A stretch of 64,000 bases of DNA from Methanobacteriota archaeon. GTDB taxonomy: Archaea > Halobacteriota > Methanomicrobia > Methanomicrobiales > Methanoculleaceae. The notes below the pieces were generated by a model that saw nothing but the letters and a program-made list of their open reading frames with translations, made no database searches and was not told the DNA's origin. Position 1 is the first letter of the stretch, and each line of letters opens with the position of its first letter. The position numbers were made by a program, and so were the translations under genes. Positions 16,723-25,712 of this stretch are shown in pieces. Where the stretch lies: the NCBI GenBank assembly GCA_023393455.1, contig JAEWLJ010000015.1, positions 124,001-188,000 on the forward strand, written 5' to 3'.

Positions 16723-17688
16723 TCAGTTGCCTCGGTCGATGAAGAAATCCGCGATCTCGATGAGAAGGCGCTTCTCCTCCGAGTCCGGGATGACCGAGAG
16801 CGCATCTTTCGCGACGGCGGCCCGTTCGACGGCAATCGCCCTGACCTCGTCGATGACGCCGGCCCCCTGGAGCCGGGCGATCAGGTCGTCGATCTCCGCA
16901 CTGGAGAGTTTCCTCCGGTACGAGGCGAGATCGATCCCCTTCTCCCGTGCCCGGATGGCGATCAGGGTCTGCTTCCCCTCCCGGATGTCTGAGGCCCGGT
17001 CCTTGCCGGTCACATCGCTGCTCGCGAGGAGATCGATGAGATCGTCCTGTATCTGGAAGGCGATGCCGCTGTTCACCCCGTACTGGTAGAGAGCGTCGGC
17101 CTGGATAGGGCTTGCACCCGCAAGGATCCCGCCGATGGCGGCGGATGCCCCGTAGAGCACCCCGGTCTTCTTGCTGACCATCTCCAGGTACTCCATCCCG
17201 TCAACATCCCCGCGCTTCTCGAAGGCCATGTCCATGCTCTGCCCGTCGCAGATATCGGTGCACGTCCGGGCAAGCATCTTCACCGCCCGGATCTTTGCGG
17301 CGTCCGCGGCTTCCGAGAGGCAGATGAACTCGAACGCCTTCGCGTAGAGGACGTCGCCTGCAAGGATCGCCGTCGGTTCGTCCCAGACCGTATGCACCGT
17401 CGGCACGCCGCGCCGGACGGCGTCGCCGTCCATGATGTCGTCATGGATGAGGGTGAAGTTGTGGGTCAGTTCGAGCGAAAGGGCCGCCGGGAGCAGGTCG
17501 TCCGAGCTCCCCTTCCTCACCGCATCCGCAGCGAGGGTGACGACCGCCGGGCGGAGGCGTTTGCCGCCTGCAAGCAGCAGGTGGGCGCTCGCCCGGAAGA
17601 GATCGCCGTGGACGTCTCCGAAGTAACGGTGAAGCGCCTTGTCTATCCGCTCAGCATTCATCTCCAGGTAGTCTTCAAGCGTCGTCAT
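16723..17688 (-). CDS. idsA: Geranylgeranyl/farnesyl diphosphate synthase
   Basis: This trans-prenyltransferase elongates IPP and DMAPP to the C15-C20 chains of archaeal ether lipids. The first aspartate-rich motif is HDDIMDGDAVRRG (about 97-109), and the second is IQDDLIDLLASSD with a following KDRASDIREGKQT. Both metal-binding sets are intact. Length (321) is normal. It follows rnj by 10 bases and precedes gltX in the conserved mevalonate gene order, so it uses IPP made by the mvk-ipk-fni genes upstream. Confidence 0.95.
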   Translation of the reverse strand: MTTLEDYLEMNAERIDKALHRYFGDVHGDLFRASAHLLLAGGKRLRPAVVTLAADAVRKGSSDDLLPAALSLELTHNFTLIHDDIMDGDAVRRGVPTVHTVWDEPTAILAGDVLYAKAFEFICLSEAADAAKIRAVKMLARTCTDICDGQSMDMAFEKRGDVDGMEYLEMVSKKTGVLYGASAAIGGILAGASPIQADALYQYGVNSGIAFQIQDDLIDLLASSDVTGKDRASDIREGKQTLIAIRAREKGIDLASYRRKLSSAEIDDLIARLQGAGVIDEVRAIAVERAAVAKDALSVIPDSEEKRLLIEIADFFIDRGN

Positions 17689-17698
17689 ATCGATTCTC

Positions 17699-19036
17699 CT
17701 ACTTAATCAGGACACTCTTCCCGTTCCTCATGATGTGGAGGTCGTTTCCGAGGGTATATCCGATCTCCTCCGCGAACCTCGCATAGCCGCCGGTCATGCC
17801 GATGTCGCCGTGCGACGGGATGACGTGCTGCGGGTTCAAGAGGTGGAGGAACTCGTAGTGGTCTTCTTTGTAGGCGTGACCCGAGACGTGCAGTTCGTCG
17901 AAGATCCGCACGCCTGCCATCTTGGCACGGGCCTCGACCAGGTAGCGCTGACCGTAGTTCATCGGGTTCGGGATCACCTTCGCCGAGAAGAGGATCTTGT
18001 CGCCTTTCTCCAGCTTGTAGGGGGTGTCTCCCATCACGATCCTCGTCAGGATGGCGCCCGTCTCTCCCTGGTGGCCGGTGACGATCGGGAGGAACTTGTC
18101 CTTTCCGGTCTTCATGATCCGCCGCAGCGTCCGGTCAACCGTCCGCCGGTTGCCGAACATCGAGAGCGACTCGGGGAACGCGACCAGTTTCAACTGTTCC
18201 GCCGCCGAGCTGTAGCGCTCCATCGATCGGCCCAGCAGGACCGGCTTTCTGCCGATCTCATGGGCGCATTCGGCGATCGACTTGACACGGGAGATGTGCG
18301 ACGAGAACGTCGAGACGAAGAGGGCGCTCTTGTCGTCCTCGTAACTCGTGATGGTGTCCCGCACGAGATCTCGCGCGATCTTCTCGCTCGGACACCGCCC
18401 GTTGTCGGCGATGTTGACGCTCTCCGTGATGAGAGCGATGACGCCCTCCTTCCCGATCTGGCGCAGCCGGGCAAAGTCCGGGGGTTCCCCGAGCACCGGT
18501 GTCCGGTCCAGTTTGAAGTCGTTTGCGTAAACGACCGCGCCCCGGGGCGTATGCAGGACCGGGAAGACGGTGTCGATGATCGAGTGCTGGGCGCGCACGA
18601 ACTCGAGCGTCAGGTGCGGGGAGATGGTGTAGCGCTGCCCGGCTTTCAGGGCAAAGAGCTTGTTGTTCACTCCGAACTTCTGCTCGCCTGCAATCTGCTG
18701 CCGGATCAGTTCCGAGGTATATGGCGTGCTGATGATCGGGGCGTTGTAACGGTGCGCCAGTTTCGGTATCGCACCGATATGGTCAAGGTGTCCGTGCGAA
18801 CAGACGATAGCCTTGACGCTCCCCTCGATCCCATTCATGATGGTGTCATCAGGAATGGCTTTCATCTCGATCAGATCCAGGGAATGCATATTCTCGATAT
18901 CAGCATCCTCGTGGATCATCACCTGGTCGAGCCGAAGGCCCATGTCAAAGATGACAATCTCCTTTCCGCAGCGGACGGCAGTCATATTTCTGCCGACTTC
19001 GTTATACCCGCCCACTGCTATGATTTCAATATCCAT
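17699..19036 (-). CDS. rnj: Ribonuclease J
   Basis: The 445-residue beta-CASP metallo-beta-lactamase nuclease processes and decays RNA, usually 5' to 3'. The zinc motif is SHGHLDHIG (about 95-103), with FSSHISRV and SGHAYKEDHYEFL as beta-CASP motifs and IPSHGD near the C-terminus. The start is ATG 19036, preceded by AAGGAGACAAC. A longer frame begins at 19081 but has no binding site. In euryarchaea rnj commonly sits between fni and idsA, as here. Confidence 0.94.
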   Translation of the reverse strand: MDIEIIAVGGYNEVGRNMTAVRCGKEIVIFDMGLRLDQVMIHEDADIENMHSLDLIEMKAIPDDTIMNGIEGSVKAIVCSHGHLDHIGAIPKLAHRYNAPIISTPYTSELIRQQIAGEQKFGVNNKLFALKAGQRYTISPHLTLEFVRAQHSIIDTVFPVLHTPRGAVVYANDFKLDRTPVLGEPPDFARLRQIGKEGVIALITESVNIADNGRCPSEKIARDLVRDTITSYEDDKSALFVSTFSSHISRVKSIAECAHEIGRKPVLLGRSMERYSSAAEQLKLVAFPESLSMFGNRRTVDRTLRRIMKTGKDKFLPIVTGHQGETGAILTRIVMGDTPYKLEKGDKILFSAKVIPNPMNYGQRYLVEARAKMAGVRIFDELHVSGHAYKEDHYEFLHLLNPQHVIPSHGDIGMTGGYARFAEEIGYTLGNDLHIMRNGKSVLIK

Positions 19037-19064
19037 GTTGTCTCCTTGTTGAGATGTTGTGTGG

Positions 19065-20117
19065 TTAGTCGCTGTTTTCAATCATTTGTCGGGTCAGGCC
19101 GGTTATAAACGTCCTGGCGTGCCGGAGATCCGCTATAGACCGGGATCCCGTCAGGAACATCGCCACGCGGAGTTCGCGGTGCATCGCCTCGACGGTTCTA
19201 GAGAGCGCATCATCGCTCTCCATGGCCGGTTTCAAGAGGGGGAGCGCCATGCCCCCGAGGTCTGCCCCGAGAGCAACGGCCTTCGCGATATCGATGCCGG
19301 AACGCAGTCCGCCCGTTGCGATGATCGGTCCGCCTGCCGTCCGCACCTCGTGGAGGCTCACCACTGTCGGTATGCCCCACGAGAGGAACGCTTCCCCAAG
19401 ATCGGCGAGTTCGGGGCCGCTTGAGCGCAGGCGTTCGATCTTCGCCCACGACGTGCCTCCGTAGCCGCCGATATCGATGGCGCTTGCTCCGGCGCCCCGG
19501 ATGACCCTTGCGGTTCCGGCCGATATGCCGGAACCTGTCTCCTTCACGATGACGGGATAGGAGAACTCCTCACAGAGGTTGCGCAGCGCTTCGATGCACC
19601 CCTCTGCATTGTGATCGCCCTCCGGCTGAATCGCTTCCTGGAGCGAATTGACGTGGATGGCGATCGCCTGTGCATCGATCATCTCGACAGCCCGCTCTGC
19701 CCACTCGATGCCGTGGTCGCGGAGCTGGATGATCCCCAGGTTCGCGCAGAGGTACGCATGTGGCGCTTCCTCCCGCACGACGGTGAAACTCCCCTCCAGT
19801 TCGGGCTTCTCCAATGCCGCTCGCTGAGAACCGACACCCATGCCGAGGTTATACCGTTCTGCGGCCCGTGCGAGCCGCTGGTTAACCTCGTGGGTGTCTG
19901 GGTGTCCTCCGGTCATCGCTGCAATGAAGAGCGGGGAACCGAGTGTCGCGCCGAGGAACCGCGTCTTCGTCTCGATCGCGTCCATGTCGCACTCGGAAAG
20001 GGCGTTATGAACCAGGCGCACGTCCTGAAATCCGGCGTCGCCGGCCTCGACGGGCTGCTCGCAGCATATCTGCAGGTGTTCCCGTTTCCTTGAAGACGTG
20101 GCGGTCTCTTCTCTCAT
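19065..20117 (-). CDS. fni: Isopentenyl-diphosphate isomerase, type 2
   Basis: The 350-residue FMN-dependent enzyme interconverts IPP and DMAPP, giving the primer for idsA. TIM-barrel motifs include LFIAAMTGGHPDT (63-75), VGSQRAALE, IHVNSLQEAIQPEGD, VKETGSGIS and IATGGLRSGIDIAKAVALGAD (the FMN phosphate site). It is the type 2 enzyme, unrelated to the Nudix type 1. The start codon lies 3 bases after the ipk stop, so the two are translationally linked. Confidence 0.95.
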   Translation of the reverse strand: MREETATSSRKREHLQICCEQPVEAGDAGFQDVRLVHNALSECDMDAIETKTRFLGATLGSPLFIAAMTGGHPDTHEVNQRLARAAERYNLGMGVGSQRAALEKPELEGSFTVVREEAPHAYLCANLGIIQLRDHGIEWAERAVEMIDAQAIAIHVNSLQEAIQPEGDHNAEGCIEALRNLCEEFSYPVIVKETGSGISAGTARVIRGAGASAIDIGGYGGTSWAKIERLRSSGPELADLGEAFLSWGIPTVVSLHEVRTAGGPIIATGGLRSGIDIAKAVALGADLGGMALPLLKPAMESDDALSRTVEAMHRELRVAMFLTGSRSIADLRHARTFITGLTRQMIENSD

Positions 20118-20120
20118 AGG

Positions 20121-20879
20121 TTACTCCTTTATGGTTATCGTTGTTCCGCCATGCCCGGTCTCGTCCAGGAACCGGCCGATCTTCGAGACATGGAAGATGT
20201 GTGAATCGATGCCGGCATCGGCCAGCGCCAGGAGCTCTGCGATCTTGCCTCGCATGCCCCCGGTCACGTCAGTGTTTCCCGACCCGCCGACATCGAGCGT
20301 AGCCGCGGTAGCCCGGTCGATGCGCGGGACGACTGCGCCGTTCGCGAGGACGCCGGGAACGTCGGTCGCAAGGCCCACGCGCCGGCTCCTGAGAGCGGTG
20401 GCAAGCCGGGTGACGAGCTGGTCGCCCGAGACGATGCAGGAGCCCCGGAGACGGTCCATCACCACGTCGCCGTGCAGCACGGGCACAATGCCGTGTTCCG
20501 TCATTTCGGCGATGTGGCGGGTCTCGAACGAGACCAGTCGCCCGTCTTCAGCGAGGCAGAGGTCGAGAGGGTGGATGCCGATCGCCTCGACCCCCGCGTC
20601 CCGCAGGGCGGTGACGACCGCCGCGTTCAGAGTTGAGACGGCGGTATGCGTCTCGTAGACGCCGGGGACGTTATCTCCGGCGAGACCGTCGTTGATCCGG
20701 TAACGCCGGGCCTCGGGATGTCCGCACGACCCCGCACCGTGGACGAGCACGAGAGCGGTCTCTCTGTGCGCAGCGAGTTCCCCCGCAATCTCGCGCAGGC
20801 GGGCGTGATCGATGGCGCAGTTCCCCGACTTGTCGGTGATCACGCTCCCCCCCAGTTTCAGTACCACGCTCTCAGTCAT
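20121..20879 (-). CDS. ipk: Isopentenyl phosphate kinase
   Basis: The 252-residue amino acid kinase-fold enzyme phosphorylates isopentenyl phosphate to IPP in the archaeal variant of the mevalonate pathway. VLKLGGSVITDK (6-17) binds phosphate. HGAGSCGHPEA (48-58) carries the catalytic His that distinguishes it from other kinases of the fold. GNTDVTGGMRGKIAE is the nucleotide site. It overlaps mvk by 8 bases. Its presence implies the phosphomevalonate dehydratase route, whose other genes are outside the window. Confidence 0.95.
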   Translation of the reverse strand: MTESVVLKLGGSVITDKSGNCAIDHARLREIAGELAAHRETALVLVHGAGSCGHPEARRYRINDGLAGDNVPGVYETHTAVSTLNAAVVTALRDAGVEAIGIHPLDLCLAEDGRLVSFETRHIAEMTEHGIVPVLHGDVVMDRLRGSCIVSGDQLVTRLATALRSRRVGLATDVPGVLANGAVVPRIDRATAATLDVGGSGNTDVTGGMRGKIAELLALADAGIDSHIFHVSKIGRFLDETGHGGTTITIKE

Positions 20880-21741
20880 GCTTCTCCTTTCTCGTGCCTT
20901 CCGTATCTATCGAGGTGATGATCGCTCTTCCTTCGCAGGCCTCGATCGCCCCGGCAACCCGGCTCTTTGCACGTCGGGGACAGAGAGCGACGATGCACCC
21001 GCCCCCTCCGGCCCCCGTGATCTTTGCGCCGTATGCGCCGCTTGCCCGCGCCGCAAGCACGAGTCTGCTGCTCGCCGGGTGCCCCACGCCGAGCGCCTCC
21101 AGGAGGGCATGGTTCATATCCATATACTGCCCGAGTTCCTTCGGGTTGCCGATGTTATGGAGGGCTGCAAGCGTCAGGGCCCCGATCGCGTCCAGGATCG
21201 GGTTCGCGATCTCGGGGTGTTTCCGCTGCAGCGTCCCGACCTGTTCCACCATCTTCGCGGTGCTGTGCGGCACCAGTGTGTTCCCCACGACGACCTGCAG
21301 GTTCTCGGGCGGCAGTCTCCGCTTGGAGTTCCCCGTGATCAGCACCATCCCTCCGTTCGTGGAGACGTAGGTGTCGGTGGGGCTTGCCCGCCCTTTCTGA
21401 ACCTTTCTCTCGATGGCGAACGCGGTCTCTGCGATGTACTCGCGGTTGTGCCCGAGATCGAACTCATCATTGATCGCAGAGAGCGTCGCCACCGTCACCG
21501 CGGCCGACGACCCGAGCCCCGACGAACTCTGGAGCTGGGAGTGGACGTAGACACTGCCCCGGGCACCCATCATCCTGAAACACTCGTCGATGTAGGGCGA
21601 CTTCGGCCGGGTCGGGTTGCGCGACTTCCTCACCGTGACGAAGACGCGTGGCTTGATTGCCATCGCGACCCCCGGCTTTCCATAGACCACTGCATGCTCG
21701 CCGAACAGGAATACCTTGCCCGGCGCGCTCCACGTTGCCAA
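20872..21741 (-). CDS. mvk: Mevalonate kinase
   Basis: The 289-residue GHMP kinase phosphorylates mevalonate. Motif 1 is SAPGKVFLFGEHAVVYGKP (5-23). Motif 2 is SSGLGSSAAVTVA (near 68-80, the ATP-binding loop), and motif 3 is KITGAGGGGCIVAL. All catalytic elements appear intact. The protein is on the short side of the family, as usual for archaea. The gene abuts the MEMO gene with no spacer (stop at 21742, start at 21741) and overlaps ipk. Confidence 0.95.
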   Translation of the reverse strand: MATWSAPGKVFLFGEHAVVYGKPGVAMAIKPRVFVTVRKSRNPTRPKSPYIDECFRMMGARGSVYVHSQLQSSSGLGSSAAVTVATLSAINDEFDLGHNREYIAETAFAIERKVQKGRASPTDTYVSTNGGMVLITGNSKRRLPPENLQVVVGNTLVPHSTAKMVEQVGTLQRKHPEIANPILDAIGALTLAALHNIGNPKELGQYMDMNHALLEALGVGHPASSRLVLAARASGAYGAKITGAGGGGCIVALCPRRAKSRVAGAIEACEGRAIITSIDTEGTRKEKHD

Positions 21742-22530
21742 TCAGACCACCGCTATCGCTGCATACCCCACTACCTGATTGTAGTCTTCCGTCACGTCGC
21801 CGCTGGTCGTATACCGTAAGAGTTCCCCTCTCGTTGCACCGAGCGACCGGCATACAATGCACATAGTCGCGATCGGGCCGTAGCCGCAGACCGTAGCGTG
21901 TGTCTCCTGGAGCCGCCGGTAAAACTCGGGTATGTCCAGGGTTTTGAGCGCGTCGATCGCGTGCAGGTCCTGCCGCCGGGCCACCTCGTCCGGGACGTAA
22001 TGGGAGAAGTCGCTCGAAGCGACGATCCGCACGTCCCGTCTTGTCTGCTCGATTGCCTGGAGCAGGTGCTCCGCAAGGTCTTCCGCTGCCTCATAGGTCT
22101 GTTCTCCCATGAGAACGGGTGCGGCCCTTGCTCTTGGGAACCGGTATTTTATGAAAGGCATCTGCACCTCGATCGAGTGCTCGTTCTGGTGCGATGCCTC
22201 GTCTATCTCGATATCCATCGCATTGATGAACTCTGTATCGACATCGACGATCCCGAGCGGGGTCTCCCACGGTACGGCGGAGGCAGAGGTCATGTATCCA
22301 CGGTGACTCGGTCCGATGACCAGAAACGTGCCGTCAAAATCAGGGGGTATGGTAGAGAATGCACAGGCTCCGGTCTCTCCCGAGTAGACGTATCCGGCGT
22401 GGGGAGAGACGATCCCCCGGGATAGTATCCCCGGGGCCTTTTTCTGGAAGAATGTCTCCAGCAGTTGCTCCAGATGCCTGGGCTCGGCAGGATAAAACAT
22501 TCCCGCTACACTGCATGGGCGCATATCCAT
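21742..22530 (-). CDS. MEMO1-family protein (AmmeMemoRadiSam B)
   Basis: The protein has 262 residues from ATG 22530, with a second ATG two codons later. It starts with the family's MRPCSVAGMFYP and has SPHAGYVYSGETGA, GPSHRGY, QNEHSIEVQMPF and SSDFSHY. These motifs hold the His/Asp/Cys metal site of the MEMO fold, related to extradiol dioxygenases. The family's biochemical role in archaea is not settled. It sits between rps2 and mvk, its usual euryarchaeal place. The longer frame from 22575 would overlap rps2 and is less likely. Confidence 0.9.
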   Translation of the reverse strand: MDMRPCSVAGMFYPAEPRHLEQLLETFFQKKAPGILSRGIVSPHAGYVYSGETGACAFSTIPPDFDGTFLVIGPSHRGYMTSASAVPWETPLGIVDVDTEFINAMDIEIDEASHQNEHSIEVQMPFIKYRFPRARAAPVLMGEQTYEAAEDLAEHLLQAIEQTRRDVRIVASSDFSHYVPDEVARRQDLHAIDALKTLDIPEFYRRLQETHATVCGYGPIATMCIVCRSLGATRGELLRYTTSGDVTEDYNQVVGYAAIAVV

Positions 22531-22558
22531 CAACGATCGAGCTCTTGTGCTTCGGATC

Positions 22559-23176
22559 TTATAACTCTGTCTCAAAGTCTTCGGGGGTGAGCGACGTGGT
22601 CACACCGCGTAGACGGAGCAGTTCCTTTGTCAGGAGGTAGTAGACCACCGAGAGCGCCTTCCGACCCTTGTTGTTCGTCGGGATCACCAGATCGATGTAC
22701 TTCGTCGTGTTGTTGGTGTCGCAGAGCGCGACGATCGGGATACCGGTCTGGACGGCCTCGTTGATCGCCTGGGCATCACCGATGGGGTCGGTCACCACGA
22801 CGACGTCCGGCTCGATGTAGGTGTTCAAGCCGTGTAAGCGCTGGTTGGTGAGCATCCCGGGGATGAAGCGGCCGACGACCGCCATGCCGCCGATCGCATC
22901 GGCGAACTTCTTGGCCGGGTACTGGCCGTACTGCCGGGAGGTGACGACCAGGATCTTCGAAGGCTCGTACTGCGAAAGGAACTTCGCTGCAGTCTTGATC
23001 CGTTCGTCGGTCGCCTGGATATCCAGGATGTAGAGCCCATCCCCGCGGACGCGGTAGATGAACTTCATCATATCCTTGCTCTTCTGCTGGGTGCCGATGT
23101 GCACACCTGCCGCAAGGTAATCCTCGACGGGCATCAGCGGTTCTTTCAGTTCAATCTCAAGTTCGTTTCCTGTCAA
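22559..23176 (-). CDS. rps2: Small subunit ribosomal protein uS2
   Basis: The 205-residue protein matches archaeal S2, with PVEDYLAAGVHIGTQQKSKDM (16-36), IYRVRGDGLYILDI, VTSRQYGQYPAKKFA, RFIPGMLTNQ and DPIGDAQAINEA. It binds the 30S head-body junction. The start codon lies 1 base after the enolase stop, and the stop lies 28 bases from the MEMO start, so all three are in one operon. Confidence 0.97.
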   Translation of the reverse strand: MTGNELEIELKEPLMPVEDYLAAGVHIGTQQKSKDMMKFIYRVRGDGLYILDIQATDERIKTAAKFLSQYEPSKILVVTSRQYGQYPAKKFADAIGGMAVVGRFIPGMLTNQRLHGLNTYIEPDVVVVTDPIGDAQAINEAVQTGIPIVALCDTNNTTKYIDLVIPTNNKGRKALSVVYYLLTKELLRLRGVTTSLTPEDFETEL

Positions 23177-23177
23177 A

Positions 23178-24365
23178 TTAGATCAGCTCCTCTATGCGAA
23201 TCAGTTCGTTTAATTTGGCTATCCTCTCACCGCCGACAACGCCGGTCTTGAGGAAGATGCATCCGAACGCGGTTGCAAGGTGTGCTATCGTCGCGTCGGT
23301 CGTCTCTCCGGAACGGTGGCTCATGACGCTCTCCATGCCGTTCTCCTGCGCGAGGCGTATCGCCTCGAAGGTGTCGGTGAGCGTCCCTATCTGGTTTGGT
23401 TTGATCAGGACGCAGTTTGCCGCATCCGTCTCGATGCCCTTCGTGATCCGTTCGACGTTGGTCACGAAGAGGTCGTCGCCGCAGATGAGGCACCGGTCCC
23501 CGACCGCTTCGGTCAGGTCGGCGAACGCGTCAAAGTCCTCCTCGAAGAGAGGGTCCTCGATGTAGATGAGGTTGTAGCGGTCGACGAGGTCGGCCATGTA
23601 GGCGACCTGGTCTTCCCGGCTCCGCACCGCGTCTTTGTAGCGGTAGTGCTCGCCGTCCCACATCTCGCTTGCCGCTACGTCGATCCCCATCCTGACTTCG
23701 ACGTTCGTCTCATCGGAGACGGCGGTGATCGCCTCGGCGATGATCTCGAACGCCTCGGCATCAGATATCGCAGGTGCCCAGGCGCCTTCATCCCCTTTCC
23801 CGGAGAGTTTGCCCTGCTCCTGCAGTATCTTCTTCACGGTCTTGTGAACGGCAGCGTTCACGAAGACGCCTTCCGTCGCGCCCGAGGCCCCGGTGGGAAC
23901 CACCAGGAACTCCTGTATGGAGGTGGCGTTCGGGGCATGCGCGCCTCCGCCGATGATATTGCCGAGCGGCAGAGGCGTCTCGGCGGCGAACGTGCCCCCG
24001 AGGTAGCGGAAGAGTTCAAGATCGAGCGACGATGCAGCCGCCTTTGCACACGCAAGTGAGAGCGCTACGGCGACGTTTGCACCGATCGAACTAAAGTCGG
24101 CCGTTCCGTCGCTCTCCCTGAGCAGTGCGTCGAACGTGATCTGATCGCGTGTGTCTTCATCGATGAGCGATGGAATCAGGTTTTTCTCTGCATCCTCGAT
24201 AGCCTCGCGCGGCGGCCGCACCTTTGCTTCGTAGGTTCCGGTGCTGGCACCGCTCGGAGCGCAAGCCCGCCCAAAGCCGCAATCGGTGTAGATCTCGGCC
24301 TCGATGGTCTCGTTTCCGCGACTATCCAGGATTGTTCTTAAGATAATCTGTTCGATGGTCGTCAT
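23178..24365 (-). CDS. eno: Enolase
   Basis: The 395-residue enzyme interconverts 2-phosphoglycerate and phosphoenolpyruvate, mainly for gluconeogenesis in a methanogen. Landmarks are ILDSRGNETIEAEI (11-24), GASTGTYEAK, the Mg-binding YIEDPLFEEDFDAF and CGDDLFVTN, catalytic Lys in LIKPNQIGTLTDT, and SHRSGETTDATIAHLA. It is slightly shorter than the bacterial enzyme (about 430). It lies between rpoK and rps2, the normal archaeal order. Confidence 0.97.
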   Translation of the reverse strand: MTTIEQIILRTILDSRGNETIEAEIYTDCGFGRACAPSGASTGTYEAKVRPPREAIEDAEKNLIPSLIDEDTRDQITFDALLRESDGTADFSSIGANVAVALSLACAKAAASSLDLELFRYLGGTFAAETPLPLGNIIGGGAHAPNATSIQEFLVVPTGASGATEGVFVNAAVHKTVKKILQEQGKLSGKGDEGAWAPAISDAEAFEIIAEAITAVSDETNVEVRMGIDVAASEMWDGEHYRYKDAVRSREDQVAYMADLVDRYNLIYIEDPLFEEDFDAFADLTEAVGDRCLICGDDLFVTNVERITKGIETDAANCVLIKPNQIGTLTDTFEAIRLAQENGMESVMSHRSGETTDATIAHLATAFGCIFLKTGVVGGERIAKLNELIRIEELI

Positions 24366-24372
24366 CAGATCA

Positions 24373-24540
24373 CTACTTTCTCTTCACCGTTATGGGGATC
24401 ACGTCTTTATCGAACTCTTCAAGTGCGATCTCGAGTGGCTCCGTATTTGGTGTTTTGACCAGAACAGGTGCACCCATTGAGATCTGAAGAGAACGAGCCC
24501 CTATAATTCGCGCCCGTTCATACCGGGTATAAGATTCCAT
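24373..24540 (-). CDS. rpoK: RNA polymerase subunit K (Rpb6 homologue)
   Basis: I translated this 55-codon gene directly. It begins MESYTRYERARIIGARSLQI and contains GAPVL and a C-terminal DVIPITVKR, the Rpb6/omega signature (ERARIIGARALQI). It helps assemble and stabilise RNA polymerase. It starts downstream of tRNA-Pro and ends 8 bases before enolase. Length is normal for archaeal RpoK. Confidence 0.95.
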   Translation of the reverse strand: MESYTRYERARIIGARSLQISMGAPVLVKTPNTEPLEIALEEFDKDVIPITVKRK

Positions 24541-24570
24541 CTTGCAGCCTCAAAATCATTCATGATAAAA

Positions 24571-24644
24571 TGGGGTCGCTGAGATTTGAACTCAGGTCAC
24601 AGCATCCCGAACGCCATAGGATGGCCAGGCTACCCCACGACCCC
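24571..24644 (-). tRNA. tRNA-Pro (CGG)
   Basis: On the minus strand, acceptor GGGGTCG pairs with CGACCCC, and the T arm is CTGAG/CTCAG around TTCAAAT. The anticodon loop TTCGGGA gives anticodon CGG with G37, as expected for proline. The anticodon stem uses several G-U pairs. The discriminator is A. No CCA is encoded. It lies between rpoN and rpoK inside the superoperon and is likely cut from that transcript. Confidence 0.9.
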
Positions 24645-24646
24645 TC

Positions 24647-24835
24647 TCATTGATACGGATTCAGGTCCTCCACAGTTTCCTTGTGCGTCAGCAGCATCCG
24701 CCTGCAACAGTAACGTTCCAGACCGAGATCGTCGAGGATCTGTTTTGGATCCTCGCCTGCATCTCGCCGCTCCTTGAACTCCTTCCAGGCTGTAGAGATG
24801 ACCTTACCGCATGTAAAACATCGTACGGGTATCAT
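24647..24835 (-). CDS. rpoN: RNA polymerase subunit N (Rpb10 homologue)
   Basis: The 62-residue zinc protein has MIPVRCFTCGKVI at the start and YCCRRMLLTH at 42-51, the atypical CX2C...CC zinc site of Rpb10/RpoN. It bridges the D/L platform in archaeal RNA polymerase. Only 2 bases separate its stop from tRNA-Pro. The length is exactly typical. Confidence 0.97.
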   Translation of the reverse strand: MIPVRCFTCGKVISTAWKEFKERRDAGEDPKQILDDLGLERYCCRRMLLTHKETVEDLNPYQ

Positions 24836-24869
24836 AATAATGGTCCAGCATCCCTTATATCTCTTTTGT

Positions 24870-25271
24870 TCACCGGTAGGACTTCTGGAACCGTGCGCGT
24901 GCTCCGGGGCCGTGCGGTTTCTTGGTCTCTTTCTGCCGCGAGTCGTTTACGAGCAGCGTCCGGTCGTACGCGAGGAATGCGTCCTTTATCGCCGGATCAT
25001 TATGCCACTCCACGATGCCGCGCGCGAGCGCTGTCCGGACCGCTTCGGCCTGGCCCATCGTGCCCCCACCGGAGACGTCGATCGCCGCGTCGACACCGTC
25101 GAGCGCGTTCGGAACCAGCAGCAGCGGCTCGGCGATCTTCATGCGGATCAGTTCCGTCCCGTAGATGTCCAGGGGCACGGAGTTGATGCGGACCCGGCCG
25201 TTGCCGGGCTTCAAGGTCGCGCGAGCGATTGCTGTCTTTCTCTTACCGCTTGAATTGATGATCTTTGCCAC
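24870..25271 (-). CDS. rps9: Small subunit ribosomal protein uS9
   Basis: The 133-residue protein has the archaeal S9 pattern: SGKRKTAIARATLKPG at the start, VSGGGTMGQAEAVRTALARG in the middle, and the C-terminal RKKPHG-like basic tail ending FQKSYR that reaches the P-site tRNA. It follows rpl13 by 13 bases in the superoperon. Confidence 0.97.
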   Translation of the reverse strand: MAKIINSSGKRKTAIARATLKPGNGRVRINSVPLDIYGTELIRMKIAEPLLLVPNALDGVDAAIDVSGGGTMGQAEAVRTALARGIVEWHNDPAIKDAFLAYDRTLLVNDSRQKETKKPHGPGARARFQKSYR

Positions 25272-25284
25272 TTCATCACCCTAT

Positions 25285-25707
25285 TTAGTATTTTGCTCCG
25301 AGGTTGTTGCTTATCGCCCCGATCGTCACGTATCTCGTGTTGCCCAGCCGGTTGACGTGGGCCGCCTCGAGCGTCTCCGTCTCTATCCCGACAAACTCCA
25401 TCGGGATGCCGACGTAGGTCTTGATCCGCTTGAATGCCGCGATACCGCGCTCGCGCTTGTAGGGGAGCATCCCGCGGATGGTGCGCTTGACGATATGGTC
25501 GGGCCTGCGCGGGAAGAACGGGCCACCCTCGCGGGATCCGCGCTCGCGCTTTGTTGTGTAGTTCGCGAGCACCTGTGCCTTGCTGCCGGAGACGATCGCC
25601 TTCTCCACGTTCACGAGGGCGATCTCTTCGCCGGCAAGCGCACGCTGCGCGACGATGCTGGCCATCCTTCCGAGCAGTAATCCTTCTGCGTCGATAACTG
25701 TAACCAT
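25285..25707 (-). CDS. rpl13: Large subunit ribosomal protein uL13
   Basis: From ATG 25707 the protein has 140 residues, beginning MVTVIDAEGLLLGRMASIVA, with NVEKAIVSGSKAQV, RRPDHIVKRTIRGMLPYK and GIAAFKRIKTYVGIP. A longer frame exists to 25779 but would run into rpl18e and has no family match. It starts 6 bases after rpl18e and precedes rps9, the usual pair. Confidence 0.97.
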   Translation of the reverse strand: MVTVIDAEGLLLGRMASIVAQRALAGEEIALVNVEKAIVSGSKAQVLANYTTKRERGSREGGPFFPRRPDHIVKRTIRGMLPYKRERGIAAFKRIKTYVGIPMEFVGIETETLEAAHVNRLGNTRYVTIGAISNNLGAKY

Positions 25708-25712
25708 TCGTC

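Noticed and set aside
15039..16742. 567-codon plus-strand frame opposite gltX
   Set aside because: It is antisense to an unmistakable glutamyl-tRNA synthetase. High GC content leaves the opposite frame open.
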